DNA of 64,000 nucleotides from Paenibacillus planticolens. Its GTDB lineage: Bacteria > Bacillota > Bacilli > Paenibacillales > NBRC-103111. The notes beneath the pieces are model-generated. The model searched no databases. It was not told the origin of the DNA and was given only the letters and a program-made list of their open reading frames with translations. The DNA is taken from contig NZ_WHNZ01000064.1 of NCBI RefSeq assembly GCF_013141725.1, forward strand, positions 1-64,000, read 5' to 3'. Shown here piece by piece: positions 34,592-43,012 of the stretch. The position numbers and the translations under genes are program-made. Each line of letters opens with the position of its first letter. The first letter of the stretch is position 1.

Positions 34592-34790
34592 AGGGGAACT
34601 ACAGGGCGCTATTTGGCTGGAAACAGCCCTTTTGGCAAAGGGAAGGGAACTGGTGTCCGCTATTTCACCATTCCGAGCAGCTCGTTCGATCATCGCGGCG
34701 AAATAAGGCCCTGTAGTTCCCCTTAGGCGCCTGGTATTACGCTTTTCGCCGTAATAAGGGAATAGAGTTCCCGCAATCGAGCGGATCTCA
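34592..34790. repeat. Dispersed repeat, family A relative
   Basis: GGGGAACTACAGGGCGCTATTTGG at the left faces the inverted AAATAAGGCCCTGTAGTTCCCC at the right, around 34712. The GGAACTACAGGGC and CTATTT motifs are those of the 255-bp tandem units at 6125-6880. A second stem, TTACGCTTTTCGCCGTAA, lies near 34738. Confidence 0.6.
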
Positions 34791-34810
34791 AGTTGAGCCG
34801 ACGGCGAGGG

Positions 34811-35005
34811 TAATTAACTGGAAAATCCCCCTCTACATGGCTCGAATGATGCCCTTGCAGGGAATTTAGAAGGAAAACCTCCCATTAATTTGACCGGGTT
34901 TAGTCGATTCTGACGAAATCGGTGCAAATAGAGGGAGGTTTTCCAGCTAAATAGATCTGACAAGCATCTGCGGTCCATTTAGATGGAACTTTTTCCTTTA
35001 TTCTG
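34811..35005. repeat. Dispersed hairpin repeat, family B, copy 3 (inverted)
   Basis: The element contains GGAAAACCTCCCATTAATTTG and its inverse CAAATAGAGGGAGGTTTTCC around a GACGAAATCGGTG core, and the segment GATCTGACAAGCATCTGCGG that is the reverse of the left arm of copy 1. Orientation is opposite to copies 1 and 2. Confidence 0.65.
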
Positions 35006-35101
35006 ACCACAGAAGCAGAACTACTGGGAAGGCTACCCCACAGGTCAAGAAATGAGTATCTTCGTTCTATTCAAAATATCGAGGGCGGACCGATTAAAAA
35101 A

Positions 35102-35209
35102 ATGGATTTAAATCGTATGCCGCGGCCTCTAAAGTTATTCGGATACTTCGCTTTCTCGCTTTTATTGTTATTCGGTGCAGCAATAGTTGTAATCAGTTTT
35201 TTACGTTAA
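35102..35209 (+). pseudogene. Short membrane-helix frame, possible 3' gene remnant
   Basis: A 35-residue frame begins MDLNRMPRPLKLFGYF and continues into one hydrophobic helix. The same frame is open leftward to about 35020 (reading EYLRSIQNIEGG before the Met), with no start codon or ribosome-binding site there, and the ATG at 35102 has none either. It reads like the end of a membrane protein whose front was lost, next to repeats. It could instead be a chance frame. Confidence 0.35.
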
Positions 35210-35244
35210 AATACGATGAATGGCTTCACCGCTCCGACAAACGT

Positions 35245-35280
35245 GAAAAAACCCTATGATAAAGTTCATAGGGCTTTTCG
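35245..35280 (-). terminator. Terminator of the SDR gene
   Basis: CCCTATGA and TCATAGGG form a perfect stem around TAAAGT, with TTTTTT following on the leftward strand and CTTTT on the + strand. It lies just past the stop codon of the leftward SDR gene. Confidence 0.8.
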
Positions 35281-35290
35281 CAATGGGATT

Positions 35291-36049
35291 CTAGTAAGCT
35301 GTCCAACCGGCATCCGCTGTAACAACTGTACCATTAACAAAGCTTGATTCATCCGAAGCCAAGAACAAAGCAATCTTCGCAATTTCTTCCGGATCGCCTA
35401 CACGCGGGTTAATCCCCATTCCAATGGTTGCACGTTCCATACCGAATGCATTTGGAGCTGTAATCGATGAGCCAATGTTGGTGTTCACGCCGCCCGGTGC
35501 CACAGCATTACAGCGAATACCTGAGGTTGCGTATTGGAAGCCAACGTTTTTGGTGAAACCGACCACTGCATGCTTTGCTGCTGTATAAGCGGCACCGGCC
35601 CTCGAACCGTACAAGCCCCCCGCCGAAGCTATATTAACAATGACACCGCTCTTTTTCTCTGTGAAAATCGGAAGTACTTTGCGCGTTGTTCGCATCGGCC
35701 CCGTTGTATTAATCGCAAAAACTCTCTCCCACAACTCATCCGTTAATTCTGCTGCAGGAACGAAGTTATCCATGATACCTGCATTGTTAATCAATATGTC
35801 AACTGTACCAAATTGTTTTACCGCGTTATCTATTAACTGTTGGACATCCTCTTCTACTGCCACATTTGCTGCGAGCGCAATGGCTGCACCGCCGTTAGAT
35901 TCAATACCGGATACAACGGTCTGAGCCGCTTCAAGGCGTAAATCAGAGACAACTACCTTTGCTCCTTCAGCTGCAAAAAGTTCAGCGATTGCTTTACCCA
36001 TCCCCGAAGCAGCACCTGTAACTACAGCTACTTTTCCTGAAAGCCTCAT
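35291..36049 (-). CDS. Short-chain dehydrogenase/reductase (classical SDR)
   Basis: The 252-residue oxidoreductase has the NAD(P) motif TGAASGMGKAIA (about 12-23), NNAG at about 88, catalytic Ser in NIASAGGLYGS and Tyr-Lys in YTAAKHA (about 150-156), and the C-terminal TVVTADAGWTAY ending. Acidic residues after the second strand (SDLRLE) favour NAD. ATG 36049 follows GGAGG at a 9-base gap; a longer upstream frame has no ribosome-binding site. Substrate is unknown. It is divergent from a TetR regulator with a palindrome between them, so it is a likely TetR target. Confidence 0.9.
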   Translation of the reverse strand: MRLSGKVAVVTGAASGMGKAIAELFAAEGAKVVVSDLRLEAAQTVVSGIESNGGAAIALAANVAVEEDVQQLIDNAVKQFGTVDILINNAGIMDNFVPAAELTDELWERVFAINTTGPMRTTRKVLPIFTEKKSGVIVNIASAGGLYGSRAGAAYTAAKHAVVGFTKNVGFQYATSGIRCNAVAPGGVNTNIGSSITAPNAFGMERATIGMGINPRVGDPEEIAKIALFLASDESSFVNGTVVTADAGWTAY

Positions 36050-36079
36050 TATAGGATACCTCCATGTTATAAAAAATGA

Positions 36080-36105
36080 ACAAATGTTGAATACAAAACA
36101 TCTGT
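36080..36105. promoter_or_regulatory. Candidate TetR operator between SDR and tetR genes
   Basis: ACAAATGTT and AACATCTGT form an imperfect palindrome (8 of 9 pairs) around 8 bases. TATAAT at 36115-36120 on the + strand lies just beside it. Confidence 0.45.
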
Positions 36106-36220
36106 TAAAACAAGTATAATCAATAGATGAAAAGGATTTCAATCAGCAATAATGTTGTATTTGTTCTCTAACGAACAGAAACGGGGACTTTGTTGAATAT
36201 TACATGAGGAAGTGAATGGA

Positions 36221-36829
36221 ATGAGCGAATCTTCTCATAAAACCGACCGCCGAATCCTTCGAAGTAAGCATGCTTTAAAAAACGCCTTATTGACTCTTAT
36301 GTCCAAAAAGCCGTTTACTTCCATTTCGATAACCGAAATTGTGGAGGAGGCGAATTATAATCGCGGTACTTTTTATTCCAACTATGAAAGTAAGGAAGAT
36401 CTGCTCGATGACATCCTTACTGAGTTGATTCAAAAATTGCTGCTTGCATTTCGAGCGCCTTACGAAAAGAATGAAGTATTTCGCATACATGAATTGCCGG
36501 CAAATTCCGTTATGATTTTCGAGCATATGTTTGAGCATTCATCCACGTATACCGTTTTGATGAAGAGTGACGTTCTCCCCAACCTGCGGGAAAAAATGTT
36601 CACGGCCTTAAAAAAGATCACACAGGAAGAATTGATCCACGCAGACAACCAAATTGACCAAGAACTTCTCTCGATTTACTCCATCCATGCCTTGCTTGGA
36701 CTGGTTTTGTACTGGGTTGAAAGTGGATTCAAGCACACGCCCGCTTATATGCAGGAACAGCTTATTAAAATCATTAATTGGCGCCCTACGGTCGTTCATA
36801 CCGTTCTTCATCATAAAAATAAACAATAA
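36221..36829 (+). CDS. TetR-family transcriptional regulator
   Basis: The 202-residue regulator has the N-terminal helix-turn-helix (RRILRSKHALKNALLTLMSKKPFTSISITEIVEEANYNRGTFYSNYESKEDL in outline), in which ITEIVEEANYNRGTFYSNY is the recognition part. The C-terminal domain is an all-helical ligand pocket of the TetR_C_7 kind. ATG 36221 is used, 8 bases after GAGGAAG; GTG 36212 abuts that site. The divergent SDR gene and the palindrome between them suggest that it controls that dehydrogenase. Ligand is unknown. Confidence 0.9.
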   Translation: MSESSHKTDRRILRSKHALKNALLTLMSKKPFTSISITEIVEEANYNRGTFYSNYESKEDLLDDILTELIQKLLLAFRAPYEKNEVFRIHELPANSVMIFEHMFEHSSTYTVLMKSDVLPNLREKMFTALKKITQEELIHADNQIDQELLSIYSIHALLGLVLYWVESGFKHTPAYMQEQLIKIINWRPTVVHTVLHHKNKQ

Positions 36830-36851
36830 ACAAGTGTGCGAAGAAAATAAA

Positions 36852-36903
36852 GAAAAAAGCCGATTTCTCCTACTTTAAGGATTAACCGGCTTCATTTTTT
36901 TAG
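36852..36903. terminator. Bidirectional terminator between tetR and the CPBP gene
   Basis: AAGCCG and CGGCTT arms are flanked by A runs on the left and T runs (CATTTTTTT) on the right. It separates two convergent genes. Confidence 0.65.
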
Positions 36904-36928
36904 AGGCTGATTTTTTGCCTACTCTCTA

Positions 36929-37630
36929 CTATGTTTCGCTTGGTCGATTTCGTATCTTGTACTTGATCCAGAAAAAAAGTATGAGTGGTAATGCTGTGTT
37001 CGAAGCGATAAAGAACAATAGCGACGGCAAGCCCGTGAGCGGGACATACTCAGCACCTTTAAGCTGAATTAACAATTGATCACCAATAGGACCGTCAGAG
37101 AAGATGATTGCCGATGCTGCATTCCAACCAAGATGGCTGCCTACTGCGATCGCCATGGAACCAGATTTTGAGTACGCATACGCCCATACCAGTCCCATCA
37201 CAAAAGTAGTTGCAAACATCAAGATCATGACAGGGATATTGCCGAACAAACCATACGAGAACCAATGATAAGCCCCAAACGCGGCTGCCGAAAGAACAAT
37301 TCCCAATCGAACACCCAGCCAGCGGATCAGTATGACAAGCAGTGCGCCTCGAAATAGCAGCTCTTCAAACCAAACAGACTTAAAACTCCACCAACTAGCG
37401 GAGAAAAAATTAGACCATTGATAGCCTGAGTTTACTTCCCAGCCCGCTGACGTAACCACAGACTCTGTCCATTTGACAACCACACAAACGAACAAACCAA
37501 TCAGTAAAGCAATACCAAATTGCCGTAGGCGCAGACCAATGGGATTGTATCCTAGTACGGACAATTGCTGCCTAATCGTGAAACGTAGCAAAAGCCATGA
37601 CAACAGTAAAATCACGATAATGCCTAACAT
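36929..37630 (-). CDS. CPBP-family intramembrane glutamic protease
   Basis: The 233-residue protein has about six membrane helices and the CPBP motifs FEELLFRG (Glu pair and Arg, about 92-99), a His in GAYHWFSYG and SHLGWN. These proteins (Abi/Rce1 relatives) cleave substrates in the membrane or serve in bacteriocin self-immunity. GGGAGGAG precedes the ATG. It is complete, unlike the broken CPBP frame near 8.3 kb. No obvious partner gene is adjacent. Confidence 0.88.
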   Translation of the reverse strand: MLGIIVILLLSWLLLRFTIRQQLSVLGYNPIGLRLRQFGIALLIGLFVCVVVKWTESVVTSAGWEVNSGYQWSNFFSASWWSFKSVWFEELLFRGALLVILIRWLGVRLGIVLSAAAFGAYHWFSYGLFGNIPVMILMFATTFVMGLVWAYAYSKSGSMAIAVGSHLGWNAASAIIFSDGPIGDQLLIQLKGAEYVPLTGLPSLLFFIASNTALPLILFFWIKYKIRNRPSET

Positions 37631-37830
37631 TACAAATCTCCTCCCTCTTTAATTATCAATTTATTCAAGAATTTGCAAACCGACGTAATAAACAAACTTA
37701 CAACATTATGTCAACTCAGTTGCGTCAAACTTCCTCGGTTATAAACTTTATTTACGCACATACATGGAAAAAGTTTCCACGATATCTCGCTAAGCTCTAG
37801 AATTTGGGAAGGTTTTCCTCGATACCTCGA

Positions 37831-37871
37831 ACAAAAAGGAGCCTGCTCTTTAACGAGGGCTCCTTTTTTAT
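37831..37871 (-). terminator. Terminator of the chemoreceptor gene
   Basis: AAAAAGGAGCC and GGCTCCTTTTT form a perfect stem with a 14-base loop, with T runs on both strands. It lies just beyond the stop codon of the leftward chemoreceptor gene. Confidence 0.85.
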
Positions 37872-37885
37872 TGTTTGTGGATAGA

Positions 37886-39628
37886 TTAAGCAATACGGAA
37901 ACGAGCTAAGATCTGCTGCATTTCCTCGGCCATGTCGGATAAGGTTTGAGCAGCGACTTTGACTTCGCCGGTCGTTTCAAGCTGATTGACGGCAGAGTGT
38001 GAAACGTCCTGAGAAGAGTCGGCGGTTTTTCTGGCGATGGAAGCTACTTCCTGAACAGAAGCCGTAACCTCTTGAGCGCCTGCCGACATTTGTTCGGAAG
38101 TTGCCGCCATCTCCTGAATTTGCGAAGCCACTTGATTCGTCGACTGCACAATTTCGCCGAAGTTTTGCTCCGTTTTCTGAACGAGCTCAATGCCTGTTTG
38201 CACTTCCTCTTTGACTTGGCTCAACGCTTCGTTCGAATCTTGGACGGTGGATTGAATTTCACCGAGCAAGGTGGAGATTTCAGCCGAGAATTGGCTGGAC
38301 TGCTCGGCCAGCTTACGGACCTCGCCGGATACGACAGCAAAGCCGCGCCCCTGCTCGCCAGCACGCGCCGCTTCAATCGCGGCATTAAGGGCAAGAAGAT
38401 TCGTTTGCTTGGAAATATCCTGAATCGCTTGTAAAATATGTCCGATCTCTTGGGATTTTTGCTCCAATAATGACATGACTTTATCGGTTTGATGGACAGA
38501 TTCATGAATCGATTCCATTTGCTGAACGGTGCTCTGCACATACGTTCCACCGGATTCGGCCTGCTGTTTGGTCCACTCGATAGACTCTGCAATGGAGGAG
38601 GCGCTTTCCGCCATACGATAGATGCCGGCGCCGACTTCCTCCATAGAACGCGTAGTTTCTTCCATCGCCAGCGTTTGTTGATCCGCACCGGTTGCCACTT
38701 CTTTCACTGTCTGAGTGATGTGATGCGACACTTCCTGCATATCGATGGAGCTTGTGCGAAGCTGCTCCGCAGAGGAGGAGACGCTTTGGGCGTGCCCATT
38801 CACGGCTTCGATCATACTGCGCATATGCTCCGTCATTTGAGCAAAAGAGGCTTGGAGATCCCCGATCTCATCCCGCCGTTTCATAACCGTATAGGTTACG
38901 GAAAGATCCCCCTCGGAAATGCGTTTGGCGGCAGCACTCATGGAGGAAATCGGTTTGGAGACGTGACGCGCGATCAGGAACGAGATGATCAGTCCCAAAA
39001 GCACGGCAATTATACTGAGTATAATATTCCACGTTACACCGCTCTGATAGGAATGCTCTACCTGTGCTGCCCCTCCTTCCGCGTCATCCTGTATGCGTTG
39101 GGTAAACATCTCAATCAACAAGGAGCAGCTGCCCAGACTGCTGTCTGAGACCTGGATGAGCGCCATGCCTTCAGCTCCATGCTGCTGCGCGGCAGCGAGC
39201 GTTGAAGGGAAGGCGCTAGCGTATTGTGTCCACTGCTCTTTAAAAACATTGAGCATTTGGACGTCTTTTTCTTCCTGGAAAATCCCTTCCAGAAGACTGA
39301 CTTTCTTTTGAATACCATTAAACAAGGTTTGGATCCTCTCTACTGGAGTAGTCGTGCTCTCATCCCCCAATATACCGGTTCCGCTTAAATTTTGTTTCGT
39401 TTTATCCTCCATATTGAATTGGAGGCGCAGCATTTGATCGTCGAGACTTTTCAAATCGTAATTTAAATTGCCAAGCAAAATGACAGAGGGAAGTCCCTTA
39501 TCCGTCGTTTGCTTGGCGGTTTCACCCATGGATTTCATCTTAACTTGGGACGTCAAACTAATAGCCGTTAGAAGCAGTAAAACAATGACAAAGCTAAAAA
39601 GCAGTTTCTTATAAAGCGTAAGTTTCAT
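37886..39628 (-). CDS. Methyl-accepting chemotaxis protein, 4HB-sensor type
   Basis: The 580-residue receptor has a first membrane helix (about 9-30), an extracytoplasmic four-helix-bundle-like sensor (about 33-205), a second helix (about 212-232), a HAMP domain and a long signalling coiled coil with the conserved tip ISKQTNLLALNAAIEAARAGEQGRGFAVV. It ties a ligand to CheA activity. ATG 39628 is chosen for GGAGG 9 bases upstream; the extra 51 residues of the longer frame are not family-like. The sensor's ligand is unknown. No other chemotaxis gene is adjacent. Confidence 0.93.
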   Translation of the reverse strand: MKLTLYKKLLFSFVIVLLLLTAISLTSQVKMKSMGETAKQTTDKGLPSVILLGNLNYDLKSLDDQMLRLQFNMEDKTKQNLSGTGILGDESTTTPVERIQTLFNGIQKKVSLLEGIFQEEKDVQMLNVFKEQWTQYASAFPSTLAAAQQHGAEGMALIQVSDSSLGSCSLLIEMFTQRIQDDAEGGAAQVEHSYQSGVTWNIILSIIAVLLGLIISFLIARHVSKPISSMSAAAKRISEGDLSVTYTVMKRRDEIGDLQASFAQMTEHMRSMIEAVNGHAQSVSSSAEQLRTSSIDMQEVSHHITQTVKEVATGADQQTLAMEETTRSMEEVGAGIYRMAESASSIAESIEWTKQQAESGGTYVQSTVQQMESIHESVHQTDKVMSLLEQKSQEIGHILQAIQDISKQTNLLALNAAIEAARAGEQGRGFAVVSGEVRKLAEQSSQFSAEISTLLGEIQSTVQDSNEALSQVKEEVQTGIELVQKTEQNFGEIVQSTNQVASQIQEMAATSEQMSAGAQEVTASVQEVASIARKTADSSQDVSHSAVNQLETTGEVKVAAQTLSDMAEEMQQILARFRIA

Positions 39629-39855
39629 TCTGTCCAGCCTCCGAAGTTGTTTTATAAGGGGACGTGTTTTCCCTTTTTGACATGGATAAAATATCCTATG
39701 TTTAATTTCGGCGAGACTCACTGAATTTTGAATAGCTAAAAAAAATCGGTCAAAGATCTTCGGGAATCTCCGGAGGCACAAAACTTTGGCACTTCTTTAA
39801 GCTTGGCCGCAAAAGCTTCCCAATACCCATGCTCATCGAAACTTTCGCTTCATTT

Positions 39856-40083
39856 GGCTCGATTCAAGCTGAACCCGCGCAAATAAGAGCCTCCAGAGAC
39901 TTCTATCCTGCGAAAACGGGGCTTTTCGGCTGTGATAGAAGTCTTTTGGATCTCTTATTTCTCGGATCTGGCTCGATTCAAGCTGAATCCGCGCAAATAA
40001 GAGCCTCCAGAGACTCCTATCCTGCGAAAACGGGGCTTTTCGGCTGTGATAGAAGTCTTTTGGGGCTCTTATTATTCGGTTCA
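39856..40083. repeat. Two tandem 114-bp hairpin-forming units
   Basis: GGCTCGATTCAAGCTGAA starts each unit, at 39856 and 39970. In each the arm AAATAAGAG...AGACTTCTATC (39881-39907) pairs with GATAGAAGTCT...CTCTTATTT (39934-39960), with an inner CGAAAA/TTTTCG stem. Copies differ at only a few bases. The rest of 39629-40278 shows no gene. Confidence 0.8.
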
Positions 40084-40278
40084 CCTATCCCTATCTTCCC
40101 GCGAGGCATGGAACGGTTGGATGGGGTGGCCCCCAGCAGCCTTTGCCATTAGACGAAATCATATATTGGTGTATATTACCATTTATATAGCATTCAATTG
40201 TCGTATTGTTCTTGTTCAGTGGAATCCATGCATACCCTAATAGCCTCCGCACTTAATTAGTGAACGCCTCCAGATTTC

Positions 40279-41298
40279 CTATGTACTCTGCCTAACGATA
40301 AGCTTCGGCACTAGAACCGTCAGTTTCTTTACTTTTTCCTTCTGAATTAACTTGTGCAAAATGGCCATAGCTTGCCTGCCCAATTGTTCGCTGTGCTGTG
40401 AAACGGTCGTCAGCTCTGGATTCATAGCCGATGAAAGCTGTGTATCGTCAAATCCGGCAATCGCCATCTCCTCAGGGATACGCAATCCTCGAGATATTGC
40501 GGCTTTCATCGCCCCGATAGCCACATAGTCATTAATGCACATGACAGCCGTAGGCGGGTTCCTGTGCTCCAATGTCTGACTCATCAACTCATATCCGCAG
40601 TCTATTGAAAAATCCCCCAGACGTACCCAATCTTTACGAACCGGGAAACGATTCGCATGCATCATGCGCCGGAACGCCTGCAGCTTCTCAAACGTTGTCG
40701 TGGTTTCCCCGCTTCCGCCCAAAAACCCGATATGCCGATGTCCGTGATCGATTAAATGCTGCATGATGAGCTCTGTCCCCAAATATTCGTTCGTTTTCAC
40801 CCGATGGCATGGATGACCAGGCAGTGATCCGTTAATGAGAACCACCGGAATTTTCTTCTGAATATCCAGTACTTCCTGCACGAGTGCATCGGGACAATGC
40901 CGTGAATTAATGCGGCCGCCCATGAAAATAAGACCTTCAACCTGCCTTTCCCGAAGTAAAGTTAAATATTCGGACTCTCTGCTGAAATCGCTAAACGTAT
41001 TACATAGAAAAAGCGTATACCCCAACTTTTGCGCAGCTCTTTCCGCCCCTCCGAATACTTCAGGGAAGAACATGTTACTGCTATCCGGAAACAAAACACC
41101 GATCATACCTGTTTTCTTGTTCACCAGGCTGCGTGCCAAAGCATTAGGCTGAAACTTATGCTTTTCAATAATAGCCATAATCTTCTGTCTAGTTGACGTA
41201 CGAACGGGAGCCGTATCATTAAGAACACGGGAAACTGTTGCGACGGAAACGTTAGCTTCCCTAGCAATATCGTAGACGGTAATGGATTCCAGGGGCAT
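40279..41298 (-). CDS. LacI-family regulator of the GH35 operon
   Basis: The 339-residue regulator has the LacI helix-turn-helix and hinge (ITVYDIAREANVSVATVSRVLND, about 5-27) followed by a periplasmic-binding-protein-like sugar domain (GVLFPDSSNMFFPEVFGGAERAA; GFDDTQLSSAMNPELTTV). It is the last gene of the leftward operon with GH35, permeases and binding protein, 64 bases after the binding protein, so it probably responds to the sugar the operon handles. No operator is proved, though the GH35 promoter region is the natural target. Confidence 0.92.
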   Translation of the reverse strand: MPLESITVYDIAREANVSVATVSRVLNDTAPVRTSTRQKIMAIIEKHKFQPNALARSLVNKKTGMIGVLFPDSSNMFFPEVFGGAERAAQKLGYTLFLCNTFSDFSRESEYLTLLRERQVEGLIFMGGRINSRHCPDALVQEVLDIQKKIPVVLINGSLPGHPCHRVKTNEYLGTELIMQHLIDHGHRHIGFLGGSGETTTTFEKLQAFRRMMHANRFPVRKDWVRLGDFSIDCGYELMSQTLEHRNPPTAVMCINDYVAIGAMKAAISRGLRIPEEMAIAGFDDTQLSSAMNPELTTVSQHSEQLGRQAMAILHKLIQKEKVKKLTVLVPKLIVRQST

Positions 41299-41326
41299 AC
41301 ACTCTCCGTTACTTGAGTGATATAGA

Positions 41327-41356
41327 TCGAAGGCCTGTTCGGAAACAGACCTTCGA
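41327..41356 (-). other. Intercistronic hairpin between binding-protein and lacI genes
   Basis: TCGAAGG-CTGTT and AACAG-CCTTCGA form a 12-bp stem with one mismatch around CGGA. No T run follows. Such hairpins after binding-protein genes usually protect the upstream message and lower expression of the next gene. Confidence 0.55.
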
Positions 41357-41362
41357 CCTCTT

Positions 41363-42970
41363 CTATTTACTGCTCTCTACGGTTGTTTTGAAAGCATCCA
41401 GCTGCTTCTGCACTTCCGCCTGCAGCTTATCGTACCCGGCCGCTTTTAGCTTCGTACGGAAATCATTCACTGCCTTCTCCGGGTCACCGGCTTTGCCGTA
41501 TAGAATGGCAGGCGCCATTTGACCTACAATTTGTGTAATAGCCGTCAGCTCATTGGATACAGCAGCCTTGTCGAAAACAAAACGGCCGTATGGAAATGGC
41601 TTTTTGATCTTGTCATAGGAGGCGTATAGGGCTCCCTTGCCCACCCAATCCGTACCGTCAGGGATTTCATTTTTGTCTGTACGTCCACCCCAGAAATTGC
41701 TGTAGAAATCGTCTCGTTGTACATCATAGCCATCCGGACGGAAACGTTTGCCATCTTTCATGACATATTGAACCCCTTCAAGGCCATAGTTCATCAAATG
41801 ATACACTTCAGGATCCTGGCGAATGAGTTCATACACCATCAGAGCGCGTTCCGGATGTTTGCTTTTCGCACCGATAGAAGTTCCTCCATGCGTAATGGAC
41901 ATGGAAACGAGATTGTTGCGCGTAGCGGAAAAAGGGAAAAATTGAAGATCGGAACCAGGCTGCAGCTTATCCATCTTGATACGCTCTCCAAGGAACGTTT
42001 GCGTATGATGCTGATCCACGGAGGATTTGCCCGCTTCAAGCTCGGCACGGTTATCTCCCTTATAGTTCAGCACATCCTCACGCCAGAAGCCTTTATCGCC
42101 CCAATCTTTCATTAGTTTAGCAAAATCAACGAAAGTGCTATCGAAAATAGGACTGTAGGCTGTATATTTCTGATCGTACGATTTGCCGTAAATCAGATTG
42201 AATAAGCCTGTATTGACAGGAAGTTCAATCGCATCGGTGTAGGAATTAATGTAGCCTCCGATATTACCGGCAGCGGTTCCATTCGCATCCCAAGGAACGA
42301 CGCCTGGCTTCTTATCTTTAACGCCTTGGAAGTATTTGCCCATCGTTTCCCAATCTTTAATGGGTGTTGTTATGCCGAATTCCTTGGCCCAATCGCCACG
42401 GTACAAGAATCCATGGTTCACCCACTGCGTATAATGATCTTCCGGAATGAGCATAATTTGATTCTTGTATTTTGTCTCTGCCCAGTTCTCAGGCGGTACT
42501 TCATTCCATGTTAACGGCGCGTAGGTCGGAAGCAGCTTATCGAGAGGCATGAAAGCGCCTTTTTGTGCATTTTGCCATGTATCCAGCCAATCCGTTGCAA
42601 CGGTAATTAGATCCACAGGCTCCCCGGAAGCGAGCAGCAAATTATATTTGGTTTGCCAATCCGCCCACTCCACCCACTTGATCTCCAATTTGGCATTTGC
42701 CTTTTGCTTCAAAATGGCATTAACCTTTTCCATCACTTTTTCAAATTGACCGTTTTTCGGTTTGTCACCCAGCATGACGTATGAAATGGTTTGAAATTCC
42801 GATGTATCCATTTTACTGGGTGAAGCACTTGCTCCCGTAGCGGTTGCGGTTGTTGCAGTAGTGCCGGCCTGGCTTGTTGTCGTGTTCGAAGATGACGTGC
42901 ATGCGGTTAGACTGAAAGCAAGTGTTGCTGTTAAGGCTACGCCAAGCGTTTTCTTCTTTCTATTATCCAT
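41363..42970 (-). CDS. Extracellular solute-binding lipoprotein (LplA-like)
   Basis: The 535-residue lipoprotein has a signal peptide ending in the lipobox LTAC (Cys at about 24), a Ser/Thr/Ala-rich linker, and a large type-I sugar-binding fold (TISYVMLGDKPKNGQFEKVMEKVN; GDWAKEFGITTPIKDWETMGKYF). Length above 500 residues and partnership with two short permeases identify it as the LplA type, which binds oligosaccharides. ATG 42970 is used because GGGGAGG lies 9 bases ahead. No ATPase is encoded here, so the importer probably uses a shared MsmX-like ATPase. Confidence 0.9.
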   Translation of the reverse strand: MDNRKKKTLGVALTATLAFSLTACTSSSNTTTSQAGTTATTATATGASASPSKMDTSEFQTISYVMLGDKPKNGQFEKVMEKVNAILKQKANAKLEIKWVEWADWQTKYNLLLASGEPVDLITVATDWLDTWQNAQKGAFMPLDKLLPTYAPLTWNEVPPENWAETKYKNQIMLIPEDHYTQWVNHGFLYRGDWAKEFGITTPIKDWETMGKYFQGVKDKKPGVVPWDANGTAAGNIGGYINSYTDAIELPVNTGLFNLIYGKSYDQKYTAYSPIFDSTFVDFAKLMKDWGDKGFWREDVLNYKGDNRAELEAGKSSVDQHHTQTFLGERIKMDKLQPGSDLQFFPFSATRNNLVSMSITHGGTSIGAKSKHPERALMVYELIRQDPEVYHLMNYGLEGVQYVMKDGKRFRPDGYDVQRDDFYSNFWGGRTDKNEIPDGTDWVGKGALYASYDKIKKPFPYGRFVFDKAAVSNELTAITQIVGQMAPAILYGKAGDPEKAVNDFRTKLKAAGYDKLQAEVQKQLDAFKTTVESSK

Positions 42971-43012
42971 ACGAAAATGCCTCCCCATTAATATGTTGGT
43001 ATATGCTTTGCG

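Noticed and set aside
37711..37893. Leftward 60-residue frame beyond the chemoreceptor terminator
   Set aside because: It contains the terminator stem and overlaps the chemoreceptor stop region; no ribosome-binding site.
39629..39781. 51-residue upstream extension of the chemoreceptor
   Set aside because: The extension is not chemoreceptor-like and GGAGG is correctly placed for the internal ATG at 39628.
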